Source: Chondrinema litorale
GTDB taxonomy: Bacteria > Bacteroidota > Bacteroidia > Cytophagales > Flammeovirgaceae
Direction of reading: 5' to 3'
Assembly (NCBI RefSeq): GCF_026250525.1
Contig: NZ_CP111050.1
Coordinates: forward strand, 174,142-238,141
DNA length: 64,000 nt
Part shown: positions 36,299 through 45,501 of the stretch, one piece after another
How positions within the stretch are numbered: the stretch's first letter is position 1
How the letters are laid out: every line of letters begins with the position of its first letter
Notes under the pieces: model-generated
Databases searched by the model: none
Told to the model about the DNA's origin: nothing
The model's input: the letters and a program-made list of their open reading frames with translations, nothing else
Position numbers and translations under genes: made by a program

Positions 36299-38311
36299 AT
36301 GAAAAACAGCATACAAACAAGCGAAAAATGCTCAAAGGCATTTAAAACTCTATTCAGAAAATTCGCTATTAAACCGATATATAAATTATCCACTATCATT
36401 CTTCTATTCACATCAGGAATATTCTATTCTTGTGAAGAATATTTGAACATAGTTCCCGATAATGTTGCAACTATAGATAATGCCTTTACTTTAAGAAATG
36501 AGGCTGAAAAATATCTTTTTACCTGCTATTCATACTTACCAAAACATGGAGATGGCTGGTATAATGTAGGAATGATGGGCGCCGACGAAATCATTTTACC
36601 ACAAGCTACAGAAGGTCAGTGGCATGCCGCATTTAGAATTGCAATGGGTCAGCAAAACACCGATAACCCATATTTTAATGAATGGGCAGGCACCAACAAA
36701 GGTGGTGGAGCAGGTTACGATTGGCTCAAAATATTCACAGGTATGCGCCACTGTAATACTTTTATCGAAAAAATATCTGATGAAAACAATGCTCCAGATT
36801 TGAGTTTAAACGAAAGAGCAAGATGGTTAGCAGAGGCTAAATTTTTAAATGCCTATTATCACTATCATTTGTTTAGGATGTATGGTCCTATTCCAATTAT
36901 GGATGGTGTACAAGAAATTACAGAAGAGCCAACAGCACACAGAATGCCGGTTGATTCAGTAGTAAACTTTATCACCAATTCTATAGATGAATCACTGGAA
37001 AACCTTCCTGAAAGAATTATCGCCGAAAACACAGAGTTTGGCAGAATTACCAAACCCATTGCATTAGCCATAAAAGCTAAAACATTGTTATATGCTGCTA
37101 GTCCTTTGTTTAATGGAAATACAGATTATGCCAATTTTACAGACAAAGAAGGCGTACAATTATTTAATTCTACTTATGATGTAACAAAGTGGGAACGAGC
37201 AAGAGATGCCATTAAAGTAGCCATTGAATCTGCCGAACAAAACGGACATGCCTTGTACGAATATACCAATGATGTACTTAACTTGAGCGACACTACAAAA
37301 ACGCAGTTAAGTATAAGAAATGCCGTAACCGAAAGGTGGAACGAAGAAGTAGTTTGGGGGCTTTCTAATAGTTACTTCTTTAACCATAACTTGGCGATGC
37401 CACCTATGGTTGGAGGAACAGGCACCTCAACCAGTAGATTTGTTTTAGGAGGAATATGGGCTGTCCCAATCAAAATTGCCAAAATGTTTTATTCCAAAAA
37501 TGGGGTTCCTATTGAAGAAGATAAAACACTGGATTTTAGCGATTATCTTTCTTTAAGAATAGCCACTACAGAAGAGAAATTCAATATCTACCCTTCTTTT
37601 GAAACAGCCCGATTAAATTTTGATCGAGAACCACGCTTTTACGCAGACTTGGGATTCGATGGTGGTATGTGGTACATGAAAGACGGAAATGCCAATGGCA
37701 ATGATCAAGAAAACTATCACATCGAAAGTAAAAATGCCGAGTCTGCCGGTTATGGTCATTTTACTAACTGGAACGAAACAGGTTATTTTGTTAAGAAACT
37801 GGTACACTGGGAGTCTTCGACTTCAGGTTCTACTGATCCTAGTTGGTTAAGTTACCCATGGCCAGAAGTTAGAATGGCAGACTTGTATTTAATGTATGCA
37901 GAAGCACTCAACGAGGCTGAGCCGGCTTCTACTGTTGCTATCGAATATTTAGATAGAGTAAGAAGTAGAGCTGGATTAGAAGGTGTTGCAGAGTCGTGGA
38001 GTACTTATTCCAATAACCCATCAAAATACACAACGCAAGATGGACTAAGAGAAATAATCCATCAAGAAAGAATGATCGAAATGGCATTTGAAGGAAAACG
38101 TTTCTGGGATTTACGCAGATGGAAAAAAGCTGCCGAAGAGTTAAACAAAGATATTACTGGTTTAAACATCTATGGCAAGACTTCAGAAACCTACAACACC
38201 GAAAGAGTAATATTTACACAAGAGTTTATTACTCCGCGAGACTATTTGTGGCCAATTGGCAACTACGATATAAGAAGAAATCCAAATCTGGTTGAAAACC
38301 CCGGGTGGTAA
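36299..38311 (+). CDS. susD: SusD-family surface lipoprotein (RagB/SusD)
   Basis: 670 residues from the ATG at 36299; a TTG at 36287 is in frame but less likely. After a longish basic N-terminus comes a lipoprotein signal with GIFYSC, then the TPR-like SusD fold (RWLAEAKFLNAYYHYHLFRMYGPIPIM) and the typical C-terminal part (QERMIEMAFEGKRFWDLRRWK, then LWPIGNYDIRRNPNLVENPGW). It caps the SusC barrel and binds the substrate at the cell surface. It is directly downstream of susC in one operon. Confidence 0.95.
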   Translation: MKNSIQTSEKCSKAFKTLFRKFAIKPIYKLSTIILLFTSGIFYSCEEYLNIVPDNVATIDNAFTLRNEAEKYLFTCYSYLPKHGDGWYNVGMMGADEIILPQATEGQWHAAFRIAMGQQNTDNPYFNEWAGTNKGGGAGYDWLKIFTGMRHCNTFIEKISDENNAPDLSLNERARWLAEAKFLNAYYHYHLFRMYGPIPIMDGVQEITEEPTAHRMPVDSVVNFITNSIDESLENLPERIIAENTEFGRITKPIALAIKAKTLLYAASPLFNGNTDYANFTDKEGVQLFNSTYDVTKWERARDAIKVAIESAEQNGHALYEYTNDVLNLSDTTKTQLSIRNAVTERWNEEVVWGLSNSYFFNHNLAMPPMVGGTGTSTSRFVLGGIWAVPIKIAKMFYSKNGVPIEEDKTLDFSDYLSLRIATTEEKFNIYPSFETARLNFDREPRFYADLGFDGGMWYMKDGNANGNDQENYHIESKNAESAGYGHFTNWNETGYFVKKLVHWESSTSGSTDPSWLSYPWPEVRMADLYLMYAEALNEAEPASTVAIEYLDRVRSRAGLEGVAESWSTYSNNPSKYTTQDGLREIIHQERMIEMAFEGKRFWDLRRWKKAAEELNKDITGLNIYGKTSETYNTERVIFTQEFITPRDYLWPIGNYDIRRNPNLVENPGW

Positions 38312-38363
38312 TCAGCTATCAGTAAATCAGTTTTGGTAATTAATTTTTTCAATAAAAGCATTG

Positions 38364-39581
38364 ATGAAAATGAAAGTAAATAAATTAAAAATATTGACTT
38401 ATATATTCGTAGTCGCCATTGTTATTATCTCATGCGACGAAGAATTAGAGTTTAGAGAACCTACCACTACAAATGGAACTATTCCACAACAAGTTTCAGA
38501 AGTAACAGTAGAAAATCTTCCGGGTAAAGCCCGCATAACTTACACACTTCCAGACGACAGTAATCTATTGTATGTAAAAGCAACTTATACGCTTTCTAAC
38601 GGTGAAGTTCACGAAGCAAAATCTTCTTATTTCTCAGACGAGTTACTAATAGAAGGCTTTGCCGATACACTCACTCACGATGTTGAAATTGTGTCTGTTA
38701 GTAGGAGTGAAGTGTCTTCTGAACCTGTATTTGCAACAATACAACCATTAGAAGCGCCAATCTGGAAAGTATTTAGAAGTATCGATGTTATAAATGCATT
38801 TGGAGGATACAACTTAAGTGCAAACAACGAACATGAAGAAGATATCTCCATTTTAATTCTGGAAAGAAATGAGTTTAACGAATTTGAAGTAGATCATTTT
38901 AAAAGTATATATAGCTCTTTAGCCGATATTTCTTCTAAAATTAGAGGGTTAGATACACTCGATTATCAATTTAAAATCTATGTGAAAGATAAATGGGGAA
39001 ACACCACTGATACACTTACTAAAACAGTAAAGCCTATTTTTGAAACAGAGCTTTCTAAAGAAAACTTTGAAGCATTTGTATTACCAGGAGATGCACCACA
39101 GGTTACAAATGGTGCCAGATTAGAGTACGCTTGGGACGACAGACTTGGCTGGCCTTATACCAGTTTTACTTATCAAACAGCAGGTGGGCCAGACCCACAT
39201 ATGATCACAATCGATTTAGGTATAAACGCAAAATTGAGTAGGTTTTGGTATCGCCCATTTCCAGAGTTAAACCCATCTCAGTTTTTCTATCTCACCACCA
39301 TGAAACAATTCGAAGTGTATGGTTCAAGCAATCCTTCTTTAGATGGCGCTTTAGACGATAGCTGGATTATGCTAGGTGCTTATACATTAGAAAAGCCATC
39401 TGGCTCACCATACGGGCAAGATACACCAGAAGACAGAGCTGCTGGTGAGGCAGGTTTTAACTTCGAGTTAGATATTAATGCCCCAAAAGTGAGATACATC
39501 AGAATTAGGTGTCTAGAAAACTATGCTGGTGGTACTGCACAAAGTATTAATGAACTAGGGTTTTATGGTGATCCAAGATAA
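38364..39581 (+). CDS. Surface lipoprotein with DUF4959/DUF5126/DUF5000-type domains
   Basis: 405 residues from the ATG at 38364. Lipoprotein signal (VVAIVIISCDEE), followed by fibronectin-like N-terminal strands (residues 30-120), a middle domain (about 125-225) and a C-terminal F5/8-type (discoidin-like) jelly roll (about 235-405, DRLGWPYTSFTYQTAGGPD up to VRYIRIRCLENYAGGTAQSINELGFYGD). This order matches proteins found next to susCD pairs in many Bacteroidota and thought to bind glycans at the cell surface. It lies 52 bases after susD. Confidence 0.83.
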   Translation: MKMKVNKLKILTYIFVVAIVIISCDEELEFREPTTTNGTIPQQVSEVTVENLPGKARITYTLPDDSNLLYVKATYTLSNGEVHEAKSSYFSDELLIEGFADTLTHDVEIVSVSRSEVSSEPVFATIQPLEAPIWKVFRSIDVINAFGGYNLSANNEHEEDISILILERNEFNEFEVDHFKSIYSSLADISSKIRGLDTLDYQFKIYVKDKWGNTTDTLTKTVKPIFETELSKENFEAFVLPGDAPQVTNGARLEYAWDDRLGWPYTSFTYQTAGGPDPHMITIDLGINAKLSRFWYRPFPELNPSQFFYLTTMKQFEVYGSSNPSLDGALDDSWIMLGAYTLEKPSGSPYGQDTPEDRAAGEAGFNFELDINAPKVRYIRIRCLENYAGGTAQSINELGFYGDPR

Positions 39582-39611
39582 ATCAAATGCGGGCATTTAA
39601 AAGATATTCAT

Positions 39612-40817
39612 ATGAAAAACTATAAAATATTTAATAAGATAAAGCTATCGATATTCGCTGTAAGCTGTTTGGTGTTTTCACTTTTTTCTTGCTCAGAGTG
39701 GGATAGTTTTAAGGAATATATTGAAGGAGGAGAAATCCTTTATCCGGGAAAAATGAAAAGCGTTGAAATTATTCCGGGTAAAAACAGAGTACAGTTAACT
39801 GGGATTTTAAGTGCAGACCCCAATGTGGTAAAGTACAAAGCTTTTTGGAATAGTAATGAAGATTCCGTTGAGTTTAATATAGATAAAGGTTCTGGTGAAA
39901 CTTATATAGAAAATACCTTTGAAGTAATAGAAGGTGTACACAGTTTTGAGATTTATACTTACGATGAAGCCGGAAATATTTCTGTTCCAACCAATGCAGT
40001 AGGTTCATCTTTTGGAGAAGCTTATCGCAGAAAATTGGGAAACCGATTGTTTACAGATTTGATTTTTAATGAGACGAACACCACCATTAACTGGGCGCAA
40101 ATAGATGCTTCTACTGGTGCAGAATACACAGAGATAATATATACTGTTGGTGATTCTACTTATACAATACAAACCCCAGTTACAGAAACCACTACTGTAC
40201 TAGAAGGCTTAACTAAAAGTACTACAATTCAGTACAGAACGATCTTTAAACCAACATCAAATAGTTTGGATACGTTTGCAGTGGCTTTTCAAGAATACGA
40301 AGTGAAGGTCGTTCCTCAATTAAAAAACAGCAAAGTGCCATTTGCTGCATCAGCGATTTCTGGTCGTTGGGGAACTTTGGCAGATTGGCAATCTAACGAA
40401 AATGTGCAAAGCCACGATGGTTTTGGTGGTTGGGACGAATGGAATGGCAACATATTTAATGTTGAATCTGGTTGGGGAGCACCACCAATTACCAATGGAA
40501 AAATCTGGCAAACATTTACATTAGAACCTGCAACCTATACTTTTAAAATTTCAGAATTAAGAGACACCAACCTTACAGATGCCGACCAAACTTATTTGGT
40601 GGCAGCAGTAGGAGATAGTTTGCCAAATGTAGCAGAGGTAAATACTGCCATGGGCTCAGTTCAGGTATTTAATAGACCTGTTACAGAACTTAGCTTTGAT
40701 TTTACAGTGACAGAAACACAACAAGTTTCCATCGGTTATTTAACAACTCAACCTGATGGAACTCCAGGTAAGTTTTGTAATATCATTGCCTTCGATTTTG
40801 GCTTGAAAGAAGAATGA
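39612..40817 (+). CDS. Surface lipoprotein with DUF4998 and DUF5013-type domains
   Basis: 401 residues. Lipoprotein signal (LVFSLFSCSEWD), then a DUF4998-like fibronectin-fold region (about residues 30-230, IIPGKNRVQLTGILSADPNVVKYKAFW) and a C-terminal sandwich resembling DUF5013 (about 240-400, GRWGTLADWQSNENVQSHDG). It is probably the last gene of the susCD operon, ending at a perfect terminator. Its likely role is surface ligand binding that assists SusD; no enzymatic motif is seen. Confidence 0.82.
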   Translation: MKNYKIFNKIKLSIFAVSCLVFSLFSCSEWDSFKEYIEGGEILYPGKMKSVEIIPGKNRVQLTGILSADPNVVKYKAFWNSNEDSVEFNIDKGSGETYIENTFEVIEGVHSFEIYTYDEAGNISVPTNAVGSSFGEAYRRKLGNRLFTDLIFNETNTTINWAQIDASTGAEYTEIIYTVGDSTYTIQTPVTETTTVLEGLTKSTTIQYRTIFKPTSNSLDTFAVAFQEYEVKVVPQLKNSKVPFAASAISGRWGTLADWQSNENVQSHDGFGGWDEWNGNIFNVESGWGAPPITNGKIWQTFTLEPATYTFKISELRDTNLTDADQTYLVAAVGDSLPNVAEVNTAMGSVQVFNRPVTELSFDFTVTETQQVSIGYLTTQPDGTPGKFCNIIAFDFGLKEE

Positions 40818-40827
40818 TAAATTTAAG

Positions 40828-40863
40828 AAATCTCAGAGTTTGTAAAATAGCTCTGAGATTTTA
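40828..40863 (+). terminator. Terminator of the susCD operon
   Basis: Perfect 11-bp stem aaatctcagag / ctctgagattt with a 12-base loop, 11 bases after the last lipoprotein gene. Confidence 0.85.
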
Positions 40864-41088
40864 AATATCAAATCATTGAAATTTTTAAAAATCCACTACT
40901 TTTTCAATAAATACCCAAATTCCTTCAAAGGCTCATTTAGGTCATTAAAAGGCCAAAACAAACCCTAACAGAAAGCTTATAACCACTATTTTGTGATAAA
41001 AACCTTTACTGTTCACATTTTGTACACCCGCTATTTTTCTATCTTAAGCTCAGTTCAAATACAATTGTAGAAATGATTTTTTAAAGTT

Positions 41089-41997
41089 ATGATTCTACAA
41101 AAAGCTGCTCAAAATACTTTAACCATTCTCCTTTTTATAAGTCTTTTCTCATGTGAAACAGAACCAATAGAGAAAACAGAACTTAACCCATCACCTGAGC
41201 AAAAGATTTTTGAAATTAATGTTGTTGTACACATAATCCATAATGGAGAAGCTATAGGAACAGGCCCAAACTTATCTGATGATAGAATTGCAAAGCAAAT
41301 TGAAAGTTTAAACAACGATTTTAGAAGAAAAGCTGGTACCAGAGGGTTTAACTCAAATCCAATAAGTGATGATGCAAGAATACAGTTTAAACTGGCACAA
41401 ACTGACCCAGAGGGAAATCCAACAAATGGAATCGTAAGAATAAATTCCCAAGAAGTAAATAATCCACTTGAGGCTTGGGGCTTCGATTACTTTGCAAATT
41501 TTAATTATTGGGACTATAAAAGATATGTAAACATTTGGACAGCACCATTCCCAGAGTCTGGTATTGATGTTTATTTAGGAGAAGCTACCGGCCCTGATAC
41601 CGACTTACCCGGCAATGAGCTATTTAGTGGGGGAGAGCCATTTTATGCAGAAGGCATTATTATCAACCACGCACATTTCGGCGAATCTGATATTGAAAGT
41701 GATTATAACCTTGGCAGAACATTAACTCACGAAATGGGCCACTACCTAGGCTTACTACATCCATGGGGTGGTAAAGATTGTGATAACAACGACTATTGCG
41801 ACGATACACCTGCTGTAGATACTTTTGTGTCTGGTTGCACTTCATTTAAAGGTTGTAACCAAGAAGATGTAATGATAGAAAACTACATGAATTGGACAAG
41901 TGATATTTGCATGAATACTTTCACAAATAACCAAATAGAAAGAATGCGGTATGTTTTAACTCATAGTCGAAAATCTTTGGTGGATACTGCGAATTAA
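41089..41997 (+). CDS. M43-family (pappalysin-like) metalloprotease, lipoprotein
   Basis: 302 residues. Lipoprotein signal (ILLFISLFSCETE). The zinc site HEMGHYLGLLH (His214, Glu215, His218, His224) and the Met-turn YMNWTSD identify a metzincin of the cytophagalysin/pappalysin M43 family. Cys pairs near the active site (KDCDNNDYCDDTP) fit the family. The enzyme should cleave proteins or peptides at the cell surface or in the periplasm. It has its own promoter region of about 225 bases after the susCD operon terminator, so a link to that operon is uncertain. Confidence 0.92.
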   Translation: MILQKAAQNTLTILLFISLFSCETEPIEKTELNPSPEQKIFEINVVVHIIHNGEAIGTGPNLSDDRIAKQIESLNNDFRRKAGTRGFNSNPISDDARIQFKLAQTDPEGNPTNGIVRINSQEVNNPLEAWGFDYFANFNYWDYKRYVNIWTAPFPESGIDVYLGEATGPDTDLPGNELFSGGEPFYAEGIIINHAHFGESDIESDYNLGRTLTHEMGHYLGLLHPWGGKDCDNNDYCDDTPAVDTFVSGCTSFKGCNQEDVMIENYMNWTSDICMNTFTNNQIERMRYVLTHSRKSLVDTAN

Positions 41998-42000
41998 AAT

Positions 42001-42025
42001 AAAAAGCCTCCAAAATGGAGGCTGT
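42001..42025 (-). terminator. Terminator for the T9SS adhesin gene (faces the M43 gene)
   Basis: Perfect stem agcctcca / tggaggct with a 3-base loop and a T-run on the minus strand, 6 bases past the leftward gene's stop. It may also stop the rightward protease transcript. Confidence 0.8.
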
Positions 42026-42030
42026 CATTC

Positions 42031-45000
42031 TTACTCAACAATCACTTTCTTAAAGTATTTTCTATTACCCGAATGGAATTCTAACATGTAAAATCCTTTT
42101 GGTAGATTTGCTATATCTAATTGAATTTCATCTCTATGATTATTGCTTGATATTGTTTTGGTTTTAACTACTTCGCCCACCATATTTCTGAGATAGACAA
42201 AACTATTTTGCTCAAAATGGCTAGCTGCAATATAAAGTATTGTACTTGCCGGATTAGGATAAACCATAAACTCAATATTGTCTTCCTGCTGATCTGTAGA
42301 AGTAACCAAAGAAATAGTCAATGTGTTACTATATGGTGATGGAACGCTATTATTGTACGCTCTCATTCTATAGGAATAAGTGGTATTTGGACTTAAAGTA
42401 GTATCTCTATAAGAAGTAGTATTTGCAGGTAAAATGAAACTTGTTATAACTGAGAAAAAAGAGTCTACTGACCTTTCTAAAATAAAGCTTGTTTCGGTAT
42501 CATCTTCATGTATCCAATTTAAATCTACTGAAGTTGCTGAAACATTAGAATAACTTAAACTTTCTGGTGCATTTGGTGGAATAAAATCAACCAATGTGTT
42601 TAATGTAGTATTAGTTGCGATTGCCGGATTAAAATCAAAATAGATATAAGCAGTGTTAGTAATCTCAGTAAAATCTGGAAGATTTTCTTTTGGTTTAATT
42701 CGATACTTTACAAAACCATGGCTTGCTTTTTCATTAGCATTGCTATCTGGTAAGAAAATATTATCGAAGTTAAAGATCAACTCATTAAATTTATTAATCT
42801 CAATGTTAAGAGAATCGCTGTGGCTCACCAATTCAAATGTTGACACATCTAAATCATTATCTAATTCATCTCTAATTTCGATATTATAAGCTGTATCATT
42901 CCCCGTATTTTGAAACCTAATGGTGTATTCTAAAAATTCATTTTTGAGTGTATAATTCTCACCTTTTACTCCTGTAGGTGTCACCAGTTTATCATTGGGG
43001 TCATAAGTGCAATTTACAATTTGAGTAACAGTCTTTTCTTCTGTAATAAGTTCATTTTCAAAAATAACCTCATTGGCAACCGTGTTCCCTAAATTTGTGA
43101 AGTCTGGAGCTTTAAAAGTGATTTCTATCTTTCCTTGCTCTGTAGGATTCAAATTTTCAATCTGCCAAATAATGGTACTATCCGTAAAACTGAGTGGGGT
43201 TAAAGAGCTTTCTATAAGCGTGAACTTAGTGTCAAAATTTAGTGTAATTTCACTTTGGTCTAGTGTAAAAGAACTATTATTTTTATAAGTCAATGTATAT
43301 ACTACGTCTTCTTGGCACCTTACCCTTGGGTTATTTATATCTAGTACTACAGCAGTATCTTGAACAACAGTAACTAAACCAAATAAATAATCAGTAGCAT
43401 CATCTTCCTCCAAGTTAATTTGGTAAGTACTGTCTGTGGTAAATGTCCATTTTTCTCCTGAAATTAAACCCAGATCGTAATTACCTAGAGGAACAGAATA
43501 ATTAATTGCTCCGCTTTCATTGGAAATGGTTATCAGGTTTTCTGGTAACAGTGTGGATTTAAAACCAGTCAATCCAATTTCACCATCATCTAAAATCCCA
43601 TTTTGGTTTCCATCGTAAAATACAGTGCCTTTAATTGAAGCATTATTTACGTCGCCTGTATATTCAACAGTCAAAATTTCGGAGTGCTTACTTTCACCAC
43701 CACTTGGCTCAGCGTAATTGGCAATCAGTACATAATAGTAATCAAGTGCTTTAAATTCTATTCCTTCATTATAATCGATAAAAGTGGTATCGTTAATTGA
43801 AACTTCGCCTACTTTAATAAAATCAGCACCTTCTTCTTCAAAGTCAAAACAATCTATACTATCTGGCACAGAACCCGCAGCACGCCAAATACTCATGATT
43901 TCAGCAGTAGAATCGTTGTAAGATTCCCAAGAAAGATTAATCGTTTTATTATCCAAACCACGCTCTCCAATTGGTGCTGCAGGTGCCTCACCTAATATTT
44001 TAATTTTCCACTCTTTGGAGACTTCAACCAAATTGTTGGCACTTATTGAAATGATATATGAATCTTCTTGTATATCTTCTTTAGTTAAATTATTTAAATC
44101 TAATTTAAGTAAGTTTCTTATTTCGTTATTTTCTACATAGCTACTATCTGTAATTATTAACTTCCCCTGATCGATTAATTCACTTTTTATCTGGTAATCA
44201 TAAGCTTTCGAGATAAGAATAAAATCTGATACGGAATCGTAATAATCTAAACAAATATCAGAAGGGCTTTCTATTTCTGGTGTAAATGAAGAAGGTATGT
44301 CATCCTCCACTAAAGAAGAAATGACTTGAAAATCACAATTAATAGAACTAATTAGTACACCATCTCTCCATTCATCTATGTAAAATGCGTAAGTAAATTC
44401 ACCAACGTCTCCTGGCGCATCCCATGTAATTAAACCCGTTTCAGGATCAATCAAAAAAACAGCAGACCCCGAGCCATCTTCTCTTTCACCATTAAAATCA
44501 GGATGATCTGGATATTTATAACTATCTACATTTACTGCATTACCTTCTTCATCTAATCCTTGCTTACACACAGTAAATCTATAAGATAGACTATCGCCTT
44601 CTGCATCATAGCCAATTGGATTAAAAGTAAATTTTCTACCTGGGTATGCTAACATCCATATTTTATTAAGTAATTGGGGTGAAGTATTCATTCCCAATGC
44701 AGAGTTTATATTAAATATCGACTCTAAAAAGAAAGCTGTATTCCCTGAATTAGACATGTTACTTACAGCCGGATTTCTATTTTGTTCATAATAACTTACT
44801 TTATATTCACCTTCTGTAGGAAAAGTATGCTCCACTTGATACACCAATATTTCTGTAGGATCACCTTGATTGTCTGTATAGCCGTCTATAAACCCTAACG
44901 ATTCTGGAACAACCAACTCTGGTTCTGCATTAGAATAACCAAATTCAAATGTACCCGGTTGAGGTGGTACACCTCCATTATCTCTGTATAAATAAACAGT

Positions 45001-45150
45001 AAATCTATATGTAAGAGAATTAGCAGAAATTCTTTCTCCGGTAAGATAACCACCTCTGATATGATTAGCATATAAGCTCCCCATACTCAATAAAAGTAAA
45101 GAGATTATGATAAACATCATTTGTAGGTTTGTAGTAACACGTAGTTTCAT
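42031..45150 (-). CDS. Large secreted protein with T9SS type A sorting domain
   Basis: 1039 residues from the ATG at 45150; the frame is open to 45222, but the signal peptide (MMFIIISLLLLSMGSLYA) fits the inner start. After it, NHIRGGYLTGERI and a cadherin/Ig-like region (to about residue 390), fibronectin III-like strands (about 400-500), an SdrD-like segment (about 505-600, GTVFYDGNQNGILDDGEIGL), two DUF11/DUF7619-like repeats (about 620-860, NCTYDPNDKLVTP and FQNTGNDTAYNIEIRDELD), another fibronectin III (about 865-955) and a C-terminal sorting domain (MVYPNPAS to KKVIVE). It should be exported by the type IX system and attached or released at the surface. The role is probably adhesion or gliding-related; no enzyme motif is seen. 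Confidence 0.85.
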   Translation of the reverse strand: MKLRVTTNLQMMFIIISLLLLSMGSLYANHIRGGYLTGERISANSLTYRFTVYLYRDNGGVPPQPGTFEFGYSNAEPELVVPESLGFIDGYTDNQGDPTEILVYQVEHTFPTEGEYKVSYYEQNRNPAVSNMSNSGNTAFFLESIFNINSALGMNTSPQLLNKIWMLAYPGRKFTFNPIGYDAEGDSLSYRFTVCKQGLDEEGNAVNVDSYKYPDHPDFNGEREDGSGSAVFLIDPETGLITWDAPGDVGEFTYAFYIDEWRDGVLISSINCDFQVISSLVEDDIPSSFTPEIESPSDICLDYYDSVSDFILISKAYDYQIKSELIDQGKLIITDSSYVENNEIRNLLKLDLNNLTKEDIQEDSYIISISANNLVEVSKEWKIKILGEAPAAPIGERGLDNKTINLSWESYNDSTAEIMSIWRAAGSVPDSIDCFDFEEEGADFIKVGEVSINDTTFIDYNEGIEFKALDYYYVLIANYAEPSGGESKHSEILTVEYTGDVNNASIKGTVFYDGNQNGILDDGEIGLTGFKSTLLPENLITISNESGAINYSVPLGNYDLGLISGEKWTFTTDSTYQINLEEDDATDYLFGLVTVVQDTAVVLDINNPRVRCQEDVVYTLTYKNNSSFTLDQSEITLNFDTKFTLIESSLTPLSFTDSTIIWQIENLNPTEQGKIEITFKAPDFTNLGNTVANEVIFENELITEEKTVTQIVNCTYDPNDKLVTPTGVKGENYTLKNEFLEYTIRFQNTGNDTAYNIEIRDELDNDLDVSTFELVSHSDSLNIEINKFNELIFNFDNIFLPDSNANEKASHGFVKYRIKPKENLPDFTEITNTAYIYFDFNPAIATNTTLNTLVDFIPPNAPESLSYSNVSATSVDLNWIHEDDTETSFILERSVDSFFSVITSFILPANTTSYRDTTLSPNTTYSYRMRAYNNSVPSPYSNTLTISLVTSTDQQEDNIEFMVYPNPASTILYIAASHFEQNSFVYLRNMVGEVVKTKTISSNNHRDEIQLDIANLPKGFYMLEFHSGNRKYFKKVIVE

Positions 45151-45501
45151 TGAATTTAATAGTTGTGATTTTACTTGACACTTTATCTTTTTAAACATAG
45201 CTAGGGTAATAACATCTTGCAAAGGTGTTAGAATAAGTTTCTTAAAATTTGAATTGAAATTAGCTTAGTACATTTCTAATCTTATTTCTAGAAATGTATT
45301 TTATTTTCAGATCATTACAAGCTTGTATATAATAGAGCCATTGTAAATTAAAAAAGTTGTAACCAATTTTAGGTTTTTTATAATAAGCTTGATTTTGCTT
45401 TCGAATTGGATGTAAGTTCCTTGGAGATAAATTGTTATTTTTAGCTTCGAAAATGAATGCAACAACTATCTACATTAAAACACAAAATTACAATACAGGT
45501 T
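45151..45501. other. Intergenic between divergent secreted-protein genes
   Basis: About 350 bases hold the divergent promoters of the T9SS protein and the serine hydrolase. I see no further gene, hairpin or repeat. Confidence 0.5.
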
